Assembly (NCBI RefSeq): GCF_001306175.1 | Contig: NZ_LGKN01000006.1 | Span: 62,001 to 126,000, forward strand | DNA from: Ardenticatena maritima | GTDB taxonomy: Bacteria; Chloroflexota; Anaerolineae; Ardenticatenales; Ardenticatenaceae | Length of the DNA: 64,000 nucleotides | Direction: 5' to 3' | Shown here: in pieces, positions 36,613 through 45,933 of the stretch | How the letters are laid out: the number at the start of each line of letters is the position of its first letter | Numbering within the stretch: position 1 is the first letter of the stretch | Notes under the pieces: generated by a model | The model's database searches: none | What the model saw: the letters and a program-made list of their open reading frames with translations, nothing else | What the model was told of the DNA's origin: nothing | Made by a program: the position numbers and the translations under genes

Positions 36613-37271
36613 TCACCTTCGGAGACACAATTGGCATACACCCCGCGATAGGCGGGGGGCAACAGGCGCGCAATTTCGCACATGATGCGCTGTGTGGCTT
36701 CGGCGCGTTGTTCACGCCGACGAGCGGGGTCGAGGGGGGGCAAGCGGAACGGTTCGCCAATGTGGATGACGATATGCCCGCGGCGACCATGCCGCCAATC
36801 GTCGAAAAGACGCTCGGTGCCCCACATGGCGACGGGCAAAATGGGCACGCCCGCTTTGAGCGCCAGATAGCCCACCCCTTCGCGGGCTTCGCGCAGTTGG
36901 GCGTCGTCGCTGATACCGCCTTCGGGGAAAATGGCGACGCGCTCGCCCCGTTCCAACGCTTCCAGCACCTGGCGGATGGTGTCAAGCGTCAATCCGCCGT
37001 CGCGGCGCACACGAATAGGCGCATAGAACGAGAGCAAAGGCGGGAGCAAGGGACGCTCCCACAGGTCCGCCGCAGCCACGTACTCGATAGGTTCGGGCAT
37101 GGCGTGGAGCAGTGCCGGCGGGTCGGCGTCGCCGATGTGGTTGCATGCAATCAACAAAGGACCGGGGGGAATGTCGCGCCGACCGCGAATTTCCACCTTG
37201 ACAAACAACCGCGCCACCAGGCCAACCGCCCACTTGGCAAGCCAACGCCGCAGACGCAAAAAACGCCTCAT
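36609..37271 (-). CDS. plsC: 1-acyl-sn-glycerol-3-phosphate acyltransferase
   Basis: Second acylation step of phosphatidic acid synthesis at the membrane. The 220-residue protein has the catalytic HX4D motif NHIGDAD (H45, D50) and the substrate motif FPEGGISDD (F115-E117). The final P of the fourth motif is in GVPILPVAMWG. The start overlaps the cmk stop by 4 bp (ATGA) and the stop overlaps the nuclease start by 4 bp. cmk-plsC neighbours are common in bacteria, since CTP and CDP-lipids meet in phospholipid synthesis. Confidence 0.93.
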   Translation of the reverse strand: MRRFLRLRRWLAKWAVGLVARLFVKVEIRGRRDIPPGPLLIACNHIGDADPPALLHAMPEPIEYVAAADLWERPLLPPLLSFYAPIRVRRDGGLTLDTIRQVLEALERGERVAIFPEGGISDDAQLREAREGVGYLALKAGVPILPVAMWGTERLFDDWRHGRRGHIVIHIGEPFRLPPLDPARRREQRAEATQRIMCEIARLLPPAYRGVYANCVSEGE

Positions 37272-37981
37272 GAGGATGAAACCTCCTCGCGTGCTCCCAG
37301 CAGGTCGAGCAAACGTTCGACCACCTCATCGCGCGAAAGCCCGGTGGTGTCCACATAGATGGCGTCGGGCGCGCGGCGCAGCGGCGCCACGGCGCGCGTG
37401 CTGTCCAACCGGTCGCGTTCGCGCAAATCCGCCAGAATGGCGTCGTAATCGGCTTCTTGCCCACGCGCCACCAATTCATCGTAGCGGCGGCGGGCGCGTT
37501 CTTCGGGTGAAGCGTCGAGATAGAACTTGATATCCGCATCGGGCATGACCACGGTGCCAATATCACGCCCTACCATGACGACCCGCCCACGTTGCCCAAT
37601 GCGGCGCTGTTGGGCGGTGAGCGCCAAGCGCACGCGGGGGTGCGCCGCCACATACGAGACACTGGCATCCACCTGAGGCGTGCGGAGCGCCCAGGTGATG
37701 TCGCGCGCGCCGACGAGGACGGTGTAGTAGCGCCCGTCATCGTGCCCGGCGGGTGGTTGAACGTCAATGATCGTTGTTTCCGCCAGCACGCCTAACGCCT
37801 CTTCATCATCCAAGGGAACCCCCTGCTCCAACGCCAACAAGGTGATCGCACGGTACATGACACCCGTATCGAAGAAAAGGTATCCCAAGTGCTGCGCCAA
37901 CGCCAGCCCAACACTGCTTTTTCCAGCCGCAGCCGGTCCATCAATCGCTATGGTCTTGGCTTTTCGATGTTCAGGTTTCAC
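37268..37981 (-). CDS. cmk: Cytidylate kinase
   Basis: Phosphorylates CMP and dCMP. The start is GTG 37981 (VKPEHRKAKTIAIDG) with GAGGAG about 10 nt upstream; the open frame to 38167 crosses a terminator and is rejected. The 237-residue product has the P-loop GPAAAGKSS (15-23), FFDTGVMYRAIT, the CMP-binding VVMVGRDIGTVV and the lid AQQRRIG. It is first in an operon with plsC, the nuclease and tkt. A TTGCTC-16-TATAAC promoter lies upstream. Confidence 0.95.
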   Translation of the reverse strand: MKPEHRKAKTIAIDGPAAAGKSSVGLALAQHLGYLFFDTGVMYRAITLLALEQGVPLDDEEALGVLAETTIIDVQPPAGHDDGRYYTVLVGARDITWALRTPQVDASVSYVAAHPRVRLALTAQQRRIGQRGRVVMVGRDIGTVVMPDADIKFYLDASPEERARRRYDELVARGQEADYDAILADLRERDRLDSTRAVAPLRRAPDAIYVDTTGLSRDEVVERLLDLLGAREEVSSS

Positions 37982-38020
37982 AACAACAATGCTCCTCGCT
38001 CTCAAAGTATGGGTGATGTT

Positions 38021-38048
38021 GTTATACCGCAGGCAAGCAGAAGAGCAA
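38021..38048 (-). promoter_or_regulatory. Promoter of the cmk operon
   Basis: On the minus strand TTGCTC (38048-38043), 16 bp, TATAAC (38026-38021), about 40 bp before the GTG start. Confidence 0.65.
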
Positions 38049-38082
38049 GCAGGGGGTGGTTTGCCAACACATCCAACACAAA

Positions 38083-38111
38083 CGGGGCGGCGCGTCTCCC
38101 GCGTCGCCCCG
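38083..38111 (-). terminator. Intrinsic terminator after the lipoprotein gene
   Basis: A 12-bp stem (one G-U pair) with a 5-nt loop, followed by TTTGTGTTGG on the minus strand, 8 bp after the stop. Confidence 0.8.
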
Positions 38112-38118
38112 CTCGGCT

Positions 38119-39126
38119 TCACTGCGCCCCCAGTGCCTCCCAGACCGGCGCCAGCACAACCTCCCACACGTCATCCACCGACTGCGTGGCCTCTTCCCAC
38201 CCATCGGGCACGTCGGGGAAGGTGAGCGTCTGCCCCGTGAGCGTCTCCAAACGCGCGAACCCATCCACACTGTTCGCAAACGTCGGCGGGGGCGGTGCGC
38301 CGTCGTTCACAACCTGAAACACCCAGACCCCCGTGCCGTGCGTTTCGCCGTCTTCTTGCAACATGCGCACCCACTGCGCATGCGTGGGCGCGGTTTCGGG
38401 CAATTCGCGCGCCACAGCAAAAGCGCGCCCCTGCTCGGTGATGAACCAATGCTCGTAGTACATGCTTTCCGCCTCGGCGTACACATCCACGCCCAGGTGC
38501 TCGTTGTACTGTTTGATGAAGGGTTGCCCATCCGCGGCTTGCCGCAAAACAGCGGTCGTGCAGACCACCGCAACGCGCTCTTCCCGCAGGGGCGGCGTCA
38601 GCCCTTCATCCGGCTGGTAGCAGGCGTGCGGCGCAACCGAGACGGTAATGGGCGACCATGAACGCAAGGGAAGATGCCCAGCGATAAAACCGCGATTGTA
38701 AGCGACGGGCTTGGGGCGTGCGCGCCCATCCGGGGCTTCCACAGGCACAAATGCCGGCCATTCTTCATACGGCGGGTAGCGCCCAGCCAAAATCTCATCG
38801 TAGGTGACCACCGACGAAGACCACAGCCCCGTGATGGCGTAAATTTCCGGCGCGCTCAAACCGGTGTGGTAGAGCATATCGGTGGCGGTTGCCAGAAAAA
38901 TGGCGTCGTATGCGCACGGCGGCGATAGGCGATACATCATCACGGCTTCCACGCCGGTGGTGTTGGTCAACGTCCACTCGGCGGGCGCAGGACATCCCGA
39001 AGCGGTAGCCGCCGCGGACGACGTCGGTGTCGGCGCAGGCGTCGGCGTCGCCGTTGCGAGCGGACGGCACGCCCCCACCACCAGCACAGCACACACCCAC
39101 CACGCCATTGTGAAGACACGTCGCAT
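38119..39126 (-). CDS. Hypothetical lipoprotein
   Basis: A 335-residue protein. A signal peptide ends in the lipobox VVGAC (C20), followed by a short Thr/Pro/Ala linker (PTPAPTPTSSAAATA). The mature region has no recognised domain. It contains WTLTNTTGVEAVMMY and an aromatic acidic middle (YNEHLGVDVYAEAESMYYEHWF). AAGGAGGG precedes ATG 39126. It is a single gene closed by a strong terminator and divergent from the carbamoyltransferase gene. Confidence 0.7.
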   Translation of the reverse strand: MRRVFTMAWWVCAVLVVGACRPLATATPTPAPTPTSSAAATASGCPAPAEWTLTNTTGVEAVMMYRLSPPCAYDAIFLATATDMLYHTGLSAPEIYAITGLWSSSVVTYDEILAGRYPPYEEWPAFVPVEAPDGRARPKPVAYNRGFIAGHLPLRSWSPITVSVAPHACYQPDEGLTPPLREERVAVVCTTAVLRQAADGQPFIKQYNEHLGVDVYAEAESMYYEHWFITEQGRAFAVARELPETAPTHAQWVRMLQEDGETHGTGVWVFQVVNDGAPPPPTFANSVDGFARLETLTGQTLTFPDVPDGWEEATQSVDDVWEVVLAPVWEALGAQ

Positions 39127-39214
39127 AGAACGCCCTCCTTCATGCGGACTTCACGGCGCCAGACTATAAACAGGCTCGCCGCGGAGACAAGTCCCGCTGT
39201 TCAGCCAGTGCGCT

Positions 39215-39244
39215 TTGCCCAAGCAACGCCCTCGGTGATAGAAT
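39215..39244 (+). promoter_or_regulatory. Putative promoter of the carbamoyltransferase operon
   Basis: TTGCCC (39215-39220), an 18-bp spacer and TAGAAT (39239-39244) lie 85 bp before the start codon. Confidence 0.45.
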
Positions 39245-39329
39245 GGCGCTCCATTTGGTGCGCAGATGCGCCCGCCCAGCAGTCTGGTTGCGAAAATGCC
39301 CACACCTGAAACGCAAAACGGAGGACCCT

Positions 39330-40307
39330 ATGCAAACGTACTTACGCGGTCGTGACCTCATCACCACGCAAGAATGGCGCAAAGAAGAGATTGAAACCCT
39401 GCTCGACGTCGCCTTTGACCTGAAGCGCAAACGCGCGCTTGGGCAACCGCACGCCTACTTGCGCGATAAAGTGCTGGCGATGCTCTTTTTCTTCACCAGC
39501 ACCCGCACCCGCGCCAGTTTTGAAGCCGGCATGGCACAGTTGGGCGGGCACGCCGCTTTCATCGAATCGCGCACCACGCAAATCTCGCACGGCGACACCG
39601 CCAAGGAAATCGGCGAAATCCTGGGGCGCTACTTCGACGGCATTGCTATCCGCCAGTGCGATTGGGGCGTCGGCAACCGCTACATCCGCGAGGTGGCCGA
39701 CGCCAGCCGCGTGCCGGTGCTCAACATGCAATGCGACATCTACCACCCCTTCCAAATCCTCGCCGACCTGATGACCATCATCGAAAAGAAAGGCGACCCG
39801 CGCGGCAAAACCATCACCGTCTCGTGGGCGTATGCGTCCAGTTATCAGAAGCCGCTTAGCGTGCCGCAGTCGCTCATCCTGTTGATGACCCGCTTTGGCA
39901 TGAACGTGCGCCTCGTCCATCCCCCCGAATACAAACTCATGCCCGACATTGTGGAACAAGCCGCCGAAAACGCCCGCAAGCATGGCGGTTCGCTGGAACT
40001 CATGGACGATTTCGATGCCGGCTTCAAAGACGCCGACGTGGTCTATCCCAAATCGTGGGGATGCTGGCTCACCACCGAAGACCCCGAAGAAAGCGCCCGC
40101 ATTGGGCAAAAGTACACCGACTGGATTGCCGATGAACGCCGCATGGCGCTCGCCAAACCCGACGCCATTTACATGCACTGCCTGCCCGCGGACCGCAACA
40201 TTGAAGTGACCGACGGCGTTATTGATGGTCCGCAAAGCGTGGTGTACGATGAAGCCGAAAACCGCTTGCACGTGCAAAAAGCCGCTATGGCGCTCACCAT
40301 GGCATAA
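39330..40307 (+). CDS. Aspartate/ornithine carbamoyltransferase family protein, YgeW-like
   Basis: A 325-residue carbamoyltransferase. It has the carbamoyl-phosphate motif STRTR (57-61), HPFQILADLMTI (H139-Q142) and HCLPA (283-287). In place of the ornithine-type SMG loop it has DVVYPKSWG (K241-G244), as in the YgeW group of uncertain substrate. It is therefore probably not the biosynthetic ArgF. Carbamate kinase follows 49 bp downstream, so the pair likely splits a carbamoylated compound and makes ATP. GGAGG precedes ATG 39330. Ornithine carbamoyltransferase is the main alternative. Confidence 0.85.
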   Translation: MQTYLRGRDLITTQEWRKEEIETLLDVAFDLKRKRALGQPHAYLRDKVLAMLFFFTSTRTRASFEAGMAQLGGHAAFIESRTTQISHGDTAKEIGEILGRYFDGIAIRQCDWGVGNRYIREVADASRVPVLNMQCDIYHPFQILADLMTIIEKKGDPRGKTITVSWAYASSYQKPLSVPQSLILLMTRFGMNVRLVHPPEYKLMPDIVEQAAENARKHGGSLELMDDFDAGFKDADVVYPKSWGCWLTTEDPEESARIGQKYTDWIADERRMALAKPDAIYMHCLPADRNIEVTDGVIDGPQSVVYDEAENRLHVQKAAMALTMA

Positions 40308-40356
40308 TCCCAAAAAACAACCTGCATTTTGATGCAACAAGGAGGTTGCAAAGCCT

Positions 40357-41310
40357 ATGAACGATCGTCAAAAACCCGTTGCCGTCGTCGCGATTGGCGG
40401 AAACTCGCTCATCAAGGACAAAGAGCACACCGCTGTTCGCTACCAGTGGGAGGCGGTGCGCGAAACCGCCACCCACATCGCCGAAATGATTGCCCAGGGG
40501 TGGACCGTCATCGTCACGCACGGAAACGGTCCGCAAGTTGGGTTTATTTTGCGCCGTAATGAACTCGCCGCCCACGAAGTCCACACCACCCCGCTCGACC
40601 TCATCGTTGCCGATACGCAAGGCTCTATCGGCTACATGCTCCAACAGGCGCTCGACAACGAATTTGCGCGGCGCGGGCTCTATCGGCGCGCCTTCACCAT
40701 CGTCACCCAGGTGCTGGTAGACCGCGACGACCCCGCCTTCCAGAACCCCACCAAGCCCATCGGGGGTTTCCTCACCAAAGAAGAAGCCGAACGCTTTGCC
40801 GCCGAAGGCTGGCCGGTGGTCGAAGACGCCGGGCGCGGCTGGCGGCGCGTGGTTGCTTCGCCGCAACCCAAAGCCATTCTTGAAGAAAACGCCATCCGCG
40901 CCGCCGCCGAAGAAGGGTGGATTGTGATTGCGGTGGGCGGCGGCGGTATTCCCGTCGTGCGCAACGAGAAGGGGGAACTGCGCGGCGTGCCCGCCGTGAT
41001 TGACAAAGACCGCGCGTCAAGCCTGCTGGCGCGCTCCATCAAAGCCGACCTCTTCCTGATTTCGACCGGCGTGGAAAAGGTGGCGCTGCACTTCAACACC
41101 CCTCAACAGCGCGACCTCGACCGCGTGACGGTCTCCGAATTGCGCCGCTACATGGCCGAAGGGCATTTCGCCCCCGGCTCGATGCTCCCCAAAATCGAAG
41201 CCGTCATCGAATACATGGAAGCCGGCGGCAAACACGCCATCATCACTAATCCGCCCAACATTGTGCGCGCGCTGAACGGTGAAACAGGCACGCACATTGT
41301 GCACGGCTAA
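40357..41310 (+). CDS. arcC: Carbamate kinase
   Basis: Makes ATP from carbamoyl phosphate and ADP, releasing CO2 and ammonia. The 317-residue product has the amino-acid-kinase fold motifs AIGGNSLI, VTHGNGPQVGF, IAVGGGGIPV and SPKPKxI-type SPQPKAILEE, plus the ligand loop ISTGVEKVAL. CAAGGAGG precedes ATG 40357. Paired with the upstream carbamoyltransferase, it forms a catabolic module; no arginine deiminase or allantoin gene is in the window, so the source of carbamoyl phosphate is open. Confidence 0.96.
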   Translation: MNDRQKPVAVVAIGGNSLIKDKEHTAVRYQWEAVRETATHIAEMIAQGWTVIVTHGNGPQVGFILRRNELAAHEVHTTPLDLIVADTQGSIGYMLQQALDNEFARRGLYRRAFTIVTQVLVDRDDPAFQNPTKPIGGFLTKEEAERFAAEGWPVVEDAGRGWRRVVASPQPKAILEENAIRAAAEEGWIVIAVGGGGIPVVRNEKGELRGVPAVIDKDRASSLLARSIKADLFLISTGVEKVALHFNTPQQRDLDRVTVSELRRYMAEGHFAPGSMLPKIEAVIEYMEAGGKHAIITNPPNIVRALNGETGTHIVHG

Positions 41311-41329
41311 CCACGCCACCCAACGGCAG

Positions 41330-41352
41330 CGGGGCGAGCGCGACTCGCCCCG
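41330..41352 (+). terminator. Intrinsic terminator after arcC
   Basis: CGGGGCGAG / CTCGCCCCG with a 5-nt loop, followed by TTCTGTTTTG, 20 bp past the arcC stop. Confidence 0.85.
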
Positions 41353-41378
41353 TTCTGTTTTGAAAAACGTCAGGGCTC

Positions 41379-41406
41379 TTGCTTCCACCTTCATCTGCGG
41401 TATAGT
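41379..41406 (+). promoter_or_regulatory. Promoter of the epimerase-glycosyltransferase operon
   Basis: TTGCTT (41379-41384), 16 bp, TATAGT (41401-41406), directly after the arcC terminator and 40 bp before the epimerase start. Confidence 0.7.
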
Positions 41407-41445
41407 CTTGCCCATCACAAGGCAATGCAAGGAGGCTGATGGCTC

Positions 41446-42405
41446 ATGCGCATTTTGGTGACCGGCGCCGCGGGATTTATCGGGAGTCGGCTCAGCCGCG
41501 CCCTGCTGGAACGCGGCGATACCGTTGTCGGGCTGGACAATTTCAACCCGTATTACCCCGTCGAACACAAACGGCGCAACGTCGCCGACCTGACGCCGCA
41601 CACGCGCTTCACACTCATCGAAGGCGACTTCCGCAACGCCGCCCTGGTTCATGACCTGTTCGCCCGCCACCACTTTGACGCCGTCGCACACCTGGGCGCA
41701 ATGGCCGGCGTGCGCTATTCACGCACCCGCCCCCATCTCTACACCGAGGTCAATCTGGTGGGCACCATCAACATCTTTGAAGCCGCCCGCGAACACCAAA
41801 CCCCCAACGTGGTCTATGCCTCAACTTCCTCGGTGTACGGCAACACGGCGCGCATTCCCTTCCAGGAAGACGACGCCGCCGACCATCCGCTGGCACCCTA
41901 TCCCGCCAGCAAACGCGCCTGCGAACTCTATGCGTACAGTTATCACAACCTCTGGGGCATGAACCTGACCGGGCTGCGCTTTTTCAGCGTGTACGGTCCA
42001 CATGGTCGCCCCGACATGATGCCCTGGCGCTGGACGGAACAAATTTTGCGGGGCGAACCGCTCACCCTCTACAACGGCGGCCGCCTCAGCCGCGATTGGA
42101 CCTACATTGACGACATCGTGCAGGGCGTCATCGCCGCCCTCGACCGCCCGCTGGGCTACGAAATCATCAACCTCGGCGCGGGGCACCCGATCGAAAACCT
42201 GCGCTTTGTCGCCCGTCTGGAAGAACTGTTGGGGCGGCAAGCCATCATCCAGGACGTTCCCGTGCCCCCCACCGAAGCCCTGCACACCTACGCCGACATC
42301 TCCAAAGCGCGCCGCCTGCTCGATTACAACCCAACCGTGCCCGTGGAAGAAGGCTTGGCGCGTTTTGTCGAATGGTATCAACGCAACGTCTTGGGGAAGG
42401 CATGA
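41446..42405 (+). CDS. NAD-dependent sugar epimerase (UDP-glucuronate/UDP-glucose 4-epimerase-like)
   Basis: A 319-residue extended SDR. It has the NAD motif TGAAGFIGSRL, the sugar-nucleotide region LDNFNPYYPVEHKRRN, the catalytic Ser in YASTSSVYG and the YPASK pair. RFFSVYGPHGRPDMM is characteristic of UDP-glucuronate 4-epimerase and its relatives. AAGGAGG precedes ATG 41446. The stop overlaps the next start (ATGA), tying it to a membrane glycosyltransferase, so it likely supplies a nucleotide sugar for envelope glycan assembly. Confidence 0.9.
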   Translation: MRILVTGAAGFIGSRLSRALLERGDTVVGLDNFNPYYPVEHKRRNVADLTPHTRFTLIEGDFRNAALVHDLFARHHFDAVAHLGAMAGVRYSRTRPHLYTEVNLVGTINIFEAAREHQTPNVVYASTSSVYGNTARIPFQEDDAADHPLAPYPASKRACELYAYSYHNLWGMNLTGLRFFSVYGPHGRPDMMPWRWTEQILRGEPLTLYNGGRLSRDWTYIDDIVQGVIAALDRPLGYEIINLGAGHPIENLRFVARLEELLGRQAIIQDVPVPPTEALHTYADISKARRLLDYNPTVPVEEGLARFVEWYQRNVLGKA

Positions 42406-43676
42406 GCACGCAGGTGCAAAGCCGCATTCGTCTGCAACGACCACCCTGGACGCTCCTGGTGCTGGTGGTGCTTTTTCGGCTGGGGACGCTCCTCTTGCTG
42501 CGCCCCGGCGGCTTTGTGTACGACTTCTCCGATTACGGGTGGTATCGCCAAATGGCGCAGTATTCCAACGAAGGGTTTTACCCCTTCATCCACTACTGGA
42601 TGGAATACCCGCCGCCGTTTCCCTGGCTGAATGTGCTTGTCTATCGGCTCAGTCTCTGGCTGCCCCCCGCGCTGGACGCCCGCCTTTGGCACCACTGGCT
42701 GTTAGGGCTGGCGCTTCTGCCTTTCGACATCGGCATTCTGGCGCTTTTGCACACCCTGGCGCGCGCATTGCACGGGCGCGGCTTTGCGCTTTGGGTGGCA
42801 AGCGTGTACGCCCTGCTCTTCATTCCGCTTTACACATGGGCGGGCTGGTTCGACAGCATGGCGGTTTTCATGCTGCTCCTCGCCGTCTGGCTGATTCTGG
42901 CTGAGCGCCCGGCGTGGGCTGGTTTTGCGTTGGGCGTGGGGTTTTTGGTCAAAGTCTCGCCCATTTTGCCCATCGTGGTCGCTGTGCAACGCTTTCGCCA
43001 GCCTGAACAGGGCTGGCGGGGCTGGGTAAGCCGCGCCAATGTGCGCCTGGTGCTCGCCCTTGCCGCCAGCCTCGCCGCGTTGAGCCTGCCCTGGCTCTGG
43101 CTGAACGCGGACATGTTCCTGGCAACCTTTCGCTCACTTACCGGGCGCTCATCGTGGGAGACCATCTGGGCGTTGCTGTCGGGCTACTTTGGCTACGGCG
43201 TCGTCAGCCCCGAACGGTTTATCCCCGCCCCGCCCCAAGCCATTCACCCCGAACGGGTGCCCGGCGTGCTCATCCTGTTCATCACCGCGCTTTTTGGGTT
43301 CTGGCTCTGGACGCGCCCCCTCGACTGGAAACAGCCGCGTGTGCAAATTGGCTTTCATGCGCTGACGCTTTCCATGTTCTTGCTGGCAAGCCCCGGCTGG
43401 AGCCCGCAATTTCTCACGTGGGTGTTGCCCTGGGTGTTGCTCGTCATGCCCCTGGCGCCTTCACCACACCAACGGCTGACGCCCGCCTGGCACGCTGTTG
43501 GGCTGGCGCTGCTGCTTTCGGTGGTCAACACGCTGGAATGGCTCTATTTTCCTCTGTGGTCGGCGTATCCGCTCGTGCTGGCGCTCATCGTCATCATCCG
43601 CACGGCGGGGCTGGCGTGGCTTGCATGGCACGCCTGGCGGCTCTGCCGGGAAACAACAAGGAGCAGTGTCGCATGA
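42402..43676 (+). CDS. Polytopic membrane glycosyltransferase-like protein
   Basis: A 424-residue integral membrane protein with about ten hydrophobic segments. Its short extracytoplasmic loops include RPGGFVYDFSDYGWYRQMAQ, an acidic region typical of polyprenyl-phosphate-dependent (GT-C) mannosyltransferase-like families. The exact family is not certain. It is joined by ATGA overlaps to the epimerase before it and the next glycosyltransferase after it. Confidence 0.75.
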   Translation: MSTQVQSRIRLQRPPWTLLVLVVLFRLGTLLLLRPGGFVYDFSDYGWYRQMAQYSNEGFYPFIHYWMEYPPPFPWLNVLVYRLSLWLPPALDARLWHHWLLGLALLPFDIGILALLHTLARALHGRGFALWVASVYALLFIPLYTWAGWFDSMAVFMLLLAVWLILAERPAWAGFALGVGFLVKVSPILPIVVAVQRFRQPEQGWRGWVSRANVRLVLALAASLAALSLPWLWLNADMFLATFRSLTGRSSWETIWALLSGYFGYGVVSPERFIPAPPQAIHPERVPGVLILFITALFGFWLWTRPLDWKQPRVQIGFHALTLSMFLLASPGWSPQFLTWVLPWVLLVMPLAPSPHQRLTPAWHAVGLALLLSVVNTLEWLYFPLWSAYPLVLALIVIIRTAGLAWLAWHAWRLCRETTRSSVA

Positions 43677-45900
43677 AGAACCGTGCCACAACCGACGGCC
43701 GTATCGCGCTCCATCTTGCGTTCCTTGTGCTGGCGGCCACCATGTTCTTGTGGAGCGGTCGCCTGCATTCGAGCGATGGCTTTGCCATGTACGCCGTCAA
43801 CGACAGCCTGGTGCGCTATGGGCGCTACGACATCGAACAACTGCACTGGATGGACATCCAGCAAGGCACTTATGGCCGCGGCGGCTGGCTCTATTCGCGC
43901 AAGGGGCTGGGCACCAGCATGGCGGGCTTTCCGCTGACCGTGCTGGGCTTCGTCCTGCCCGGTCTTGGGCCTGTGCAAACATCCCTGCTTCTCGCTCCCC
44001 TGCTGACGGCGCTCAGCGCAGCCTTGCTCTACCTGGCGGCGCGGCGCGCCTTCCCCCATACACCACGCGCCGCCGCCTGGCTTGCCACTGTGGCATGGGC
44101 GCTTGGGAGCGTCGCCTGGCCCTACACGAAAACGTTTTTCAGCGAACCGCTGGTTGCGCTGGCAACCATTGGCGCTTTTGAGCGCCTGCTGGCGCTGCGC
44201 GACCACCCACAGAGTCGCCGCGCTGCGTTCGGCATTGGCGCATGGGTCGGTCTGGGCATTGTGACGCGCTCCGCCCACGCCATTGTTGCGCCCTTTTTTG
44301 CCCTGACGGCGCTCTTCATCACCTGGCCGCGCGACCTTCCCCCTCGCGACATCGTGCGCCGCTGGCGCGCGCTGCCGTGGGGCGTCTGGTTGAGTGCGGC
44401 ATGGCCGCTGATGGTGGCGCTGGGGCTTGTGCTGGGCTACAACTGGGCGCGCTTCGGCAACCCCTTTGAGAGTGGCTACCTTGATTTTGAAACGTTCAGC
44501 GCCAACTGGCTGATTGGCATCAGTGGGCAACTCATTTCGCCGGGGCGCGGGTTGCTCTGGTATGTGCCGTGGCTGGTGCTTCTGCCGCTGGGTGTGCGTG
44601 CGGCATGGCGGCGCGCGCCTGAGGGAACAGGTGTGGCGCTTGGCGTGTTCGCGGCGTATGTCCTGCTCTACGGCAAATGGTACATGTGGAGCGGCGGCTC
44701 GGCGTGGGGTCCGCGTTTTCTCGTGCCCACTGTGCCCTTGCTGGCGTGGCTGTCCACCCCCATCGCCGCGCGCCGCCCCCGGTTGTTGGGGCTGTTTGTC
44801 TTGCTGGGTATCGGCGTGAATGCGGTGGCATGCTGTGGGATTTCGACATCCACGAAGCATGGCTCGCCAATCTGGGCTTTGAACCGTACGCGCTGCCAAC
44901 GTTTTTTGAAGCGCAGTACGCCCAAATCCCCAACATGGTGCGCCTGGGGCTGCACGCCCCGCTCGACGTTGCCTGGGTGCCGACGACGACCATCCACCCG
45001 CCCACCTTGCTCGCGGCAAGTGTGGTCAGCCTGCTGGCGTTCGCCACAGCCGTCGCCAGCCTGGAACGCCCCCGACGGCAAACCGTCGCACTCATCGGGC
45101 TGGTCATCGCCGCCACATGGGGGCTGCTCTGGCAAGCCCACGAAGCCCAATCGCCGCATTACGCCGCGGTGGCGGCAACTATCGAACGCATGCCGTCCGC
45201 GCGCCTGCGCATCTGGCAAGATGGCCCACCCGGCACCGAACTCTTTTTGAACCACTACCGCGGGCGTGCGCCCATTCTGGGCGCCAATGTCGCCGGGAGC
45301 GACCTGCCCGCGCTGGAAGCCACGCGCGTGTTCGATCAAGTGGAAGAGCCGCGCGCCCTCTGGATTGTGAGCGATGGTCCCTCACGGGCGGCCAATGCGC
45401 TCGACAAAGTGGCATCCACGCGCAAAGCGTTTGTTGATGAAATCACCTTCGAGGACGTGCGCGCCACCTTCTACTTCGACAGCGCCACCTGGCACGCAAC
45501 CGACATCAACACGCCCCTGGCGTTGGACGGCCAACCGACCTTGCACCTGCAAACCGTCGCCTTCACCCCCTCTCCCGACCTCGGCATCATCGGCGCGCGT
45601 CTGACATGGCGCGTGCTAGCATCTCCAGGCGAACCTGTGCAAACCTTTGTGCACCTGTTCAACGAACAGGGTGAAAAAGTCGCCCAACATGACGGCGCGG
45701 CGCAAAACGGCTGGCGGTCGGCCGAAACGTGGCAAGTGGGCGACGTGCTGACCGACACGCATGCCATTCGTGTGGCGACACTGCCGCCCGGCACATACAC
45801 CGTGGTGGTGGGCTTCTACCGTCTGCGCGACATCGCGCCCTTGACAACGCCCGACGGCGCGGGTAGCCTCACAGTAGGCACCATCACCATCGCACCCTGA
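43673..45900 (+). pseudogene. Membrane glycosyltransferase-like gene interrupted by a frameshift
   Basis: One gene by homology, split over two frames. Frame one runs from ATG 43673 (ATGA overlap with the previous stop) to about 44830. It encodes an N-terminal helix, a SSDGFAMYAVNDSLVRYGRYD loop and about nine membrane helices ending LFVLLGIGVNAVA. Beyond that the frame is nonsense to 45250. From about 44827 the next frame takes over smoothly (MLWDFDIHEAWLANLGFEPY) and runs to 45900 with a beta-rich C-terminal domain (FVHLFNEQGEKVAQHDG). One base missing near 44820-44832 explains it: a sequencing error, a real lesion, or phase variation. No slippery heptamer is evident. Confidence 0.7.
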
Positions 45901-45933
45901 CGCCCGATTTGATTGCTCAGCCAAGGGGCGCTT

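Noticed and set aside
44600-44830. Programmed -1 frameshift in the glycosyltransferase gene
   Set aside because: No slippery heptamer or downstream pseudoknot is evident; a missing base is simpler.
43544-45019. 491-residue minus-strand ORF over glycosyltransferase genes
   Set aside because: Shadow frame; Arg/Gln-rich without motifs.
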